Source: Planctomycetota bacterium | GTDB taxonomy: Bacteria > Planctomycetota > UBA8108 > JACQVS01 | NCBI GenBank assembly: GCA_028280485.1 | Contig: JANQLS010000095.1 | Coordinates: 1 to 60,629 of the forward strand | DNA: 60,629 nucleotides | Reading direction: 5' to 3' | In this document: in pieces, positions 60,453 through 60,629 of the stretch | Layout of the letters: each line of letters begins with the position of its first letter | How positions within the stretch are numbered: position 1 is the first letter of the stretch | Position numbers and translations under genes: made by a program | Notes under the pieces: model-generated | The model's database searches: none | Told to the model about the DNA's origin: nothing | What the model saw: only the letters and a program-made list of their open reading frames with translations

Positions 60453-60629
60453 TTTTCCAATTGTCCCACTCGTCGCTATCGCTGCGGGCTTGAAATCCGC
60501 TTGTGGAACGAGCGGACTACCATGCTTCGGGCTAATTAGTTTCTGTTGAAAATAGGTCGTTCCGACCTACTTTCAAACGCTCCAAGCAGTTCTTCGAACT
60601 GCGTCGCTCCACTAAAAATAGGCTAAAAG
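60453..60629. repeat. Repeat-bearing right edge with copy B of the hairpin array
   Basis: This holds the half element CGGGCTTGAAAT (60485-60495), a TCCGCT/AGCGGA hairpin (60496-60516) and the start of the second hairpin array. That array begins with CTAATTAGTTTCTGTTGAA (60532-60550), identical to 15830-15848. TAGGTCG/CGACCTA around TTC (60553-60569) and GCAGTTC/GAACTGC around TTC (60586-60602) follow. The copy runs off the window. Confidence 0.75.

Overview
The window looks like a piece of a Planctomycetota chromosome, probably from an aquatic or marine lineage with moderate GC. This rests on gene content alone. It holds two DUF1549/DUF1553 + DUF1501 gene pairs and one DUF1592-type cytochrome + DUF1552 pair, a formylglycine-type sulfatase fused to DUF1080, and planctomycete-style dockerin modules. 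It also holds an ECF sigma factor next to a Ser/Thr kinase with a propeller domain, and many secreted beta-helix or polysaccharide lyase proteins. No rRNA, tRNA, CRISPR array, transposase or phage gene was seen.

Layout. 1-3940: a repeat-bearing left edge, a secreted SASA-type esterase, a leucine-rich-repeat lipoprotein and an MBL-fold hydrolase. 4119-8980 (minus): DUF1501 and cytochrome/DUF1549/DUF1553 pair. 9348-10802: PQQ-type propeller protein. 11445-15425: a XylR-like regulator, a maltokinase-like protein and a GlgM/GlgA-type glycosyltransferase, pointing to maltose-1-phosphate/alpha-glucan metabolism. 16053-23609: a secreted beta-helix protein with dockerin, Mrp-type P-loop ATPase, Gfo/Idh/MocA oxidoreductase and sulfatase. 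23704-27719 (minus): ECF sigma factor and kinase. 27987-32764: DUF1592-type and DUF1552 pair. 33257-41509: a 2750-residue chimeric RHS/YD-repeat protein. 41539-45039 (minus): second DUF1501 and DUF1549/DUF1553 pair. 45275-52105: carbohydrate-active secreted proteins and a deiodinase-like selenoprotein gene. 52490-60452: a five-gene operon SWIM zinc finger / alpha-helical repeat protein / MoxR AAA+ ATPase / DUF5682 / VWA.

The two strongest finds are these. (1) A single gene at 51326-52105 (minus) carries an in-frame UGA exactly where iodothyronine deiodinases have selenocysteine, followed by a hairpin suited to a bacterial SECIS element. An ordinary gene caller splits it into two fragments. 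(2) The MoxR-VWA operon at the right end has five linked genes, and its biological role is not evident from sequence.

The intergenic DNA is unusually rich in palindromic elements of several families. Two of these families show paired-base changes between copies, with conserved loops, which suggests selection for structure. Many copies sit directly at the 3' ends of genes, and some supply the stop codon of the preceding gene.
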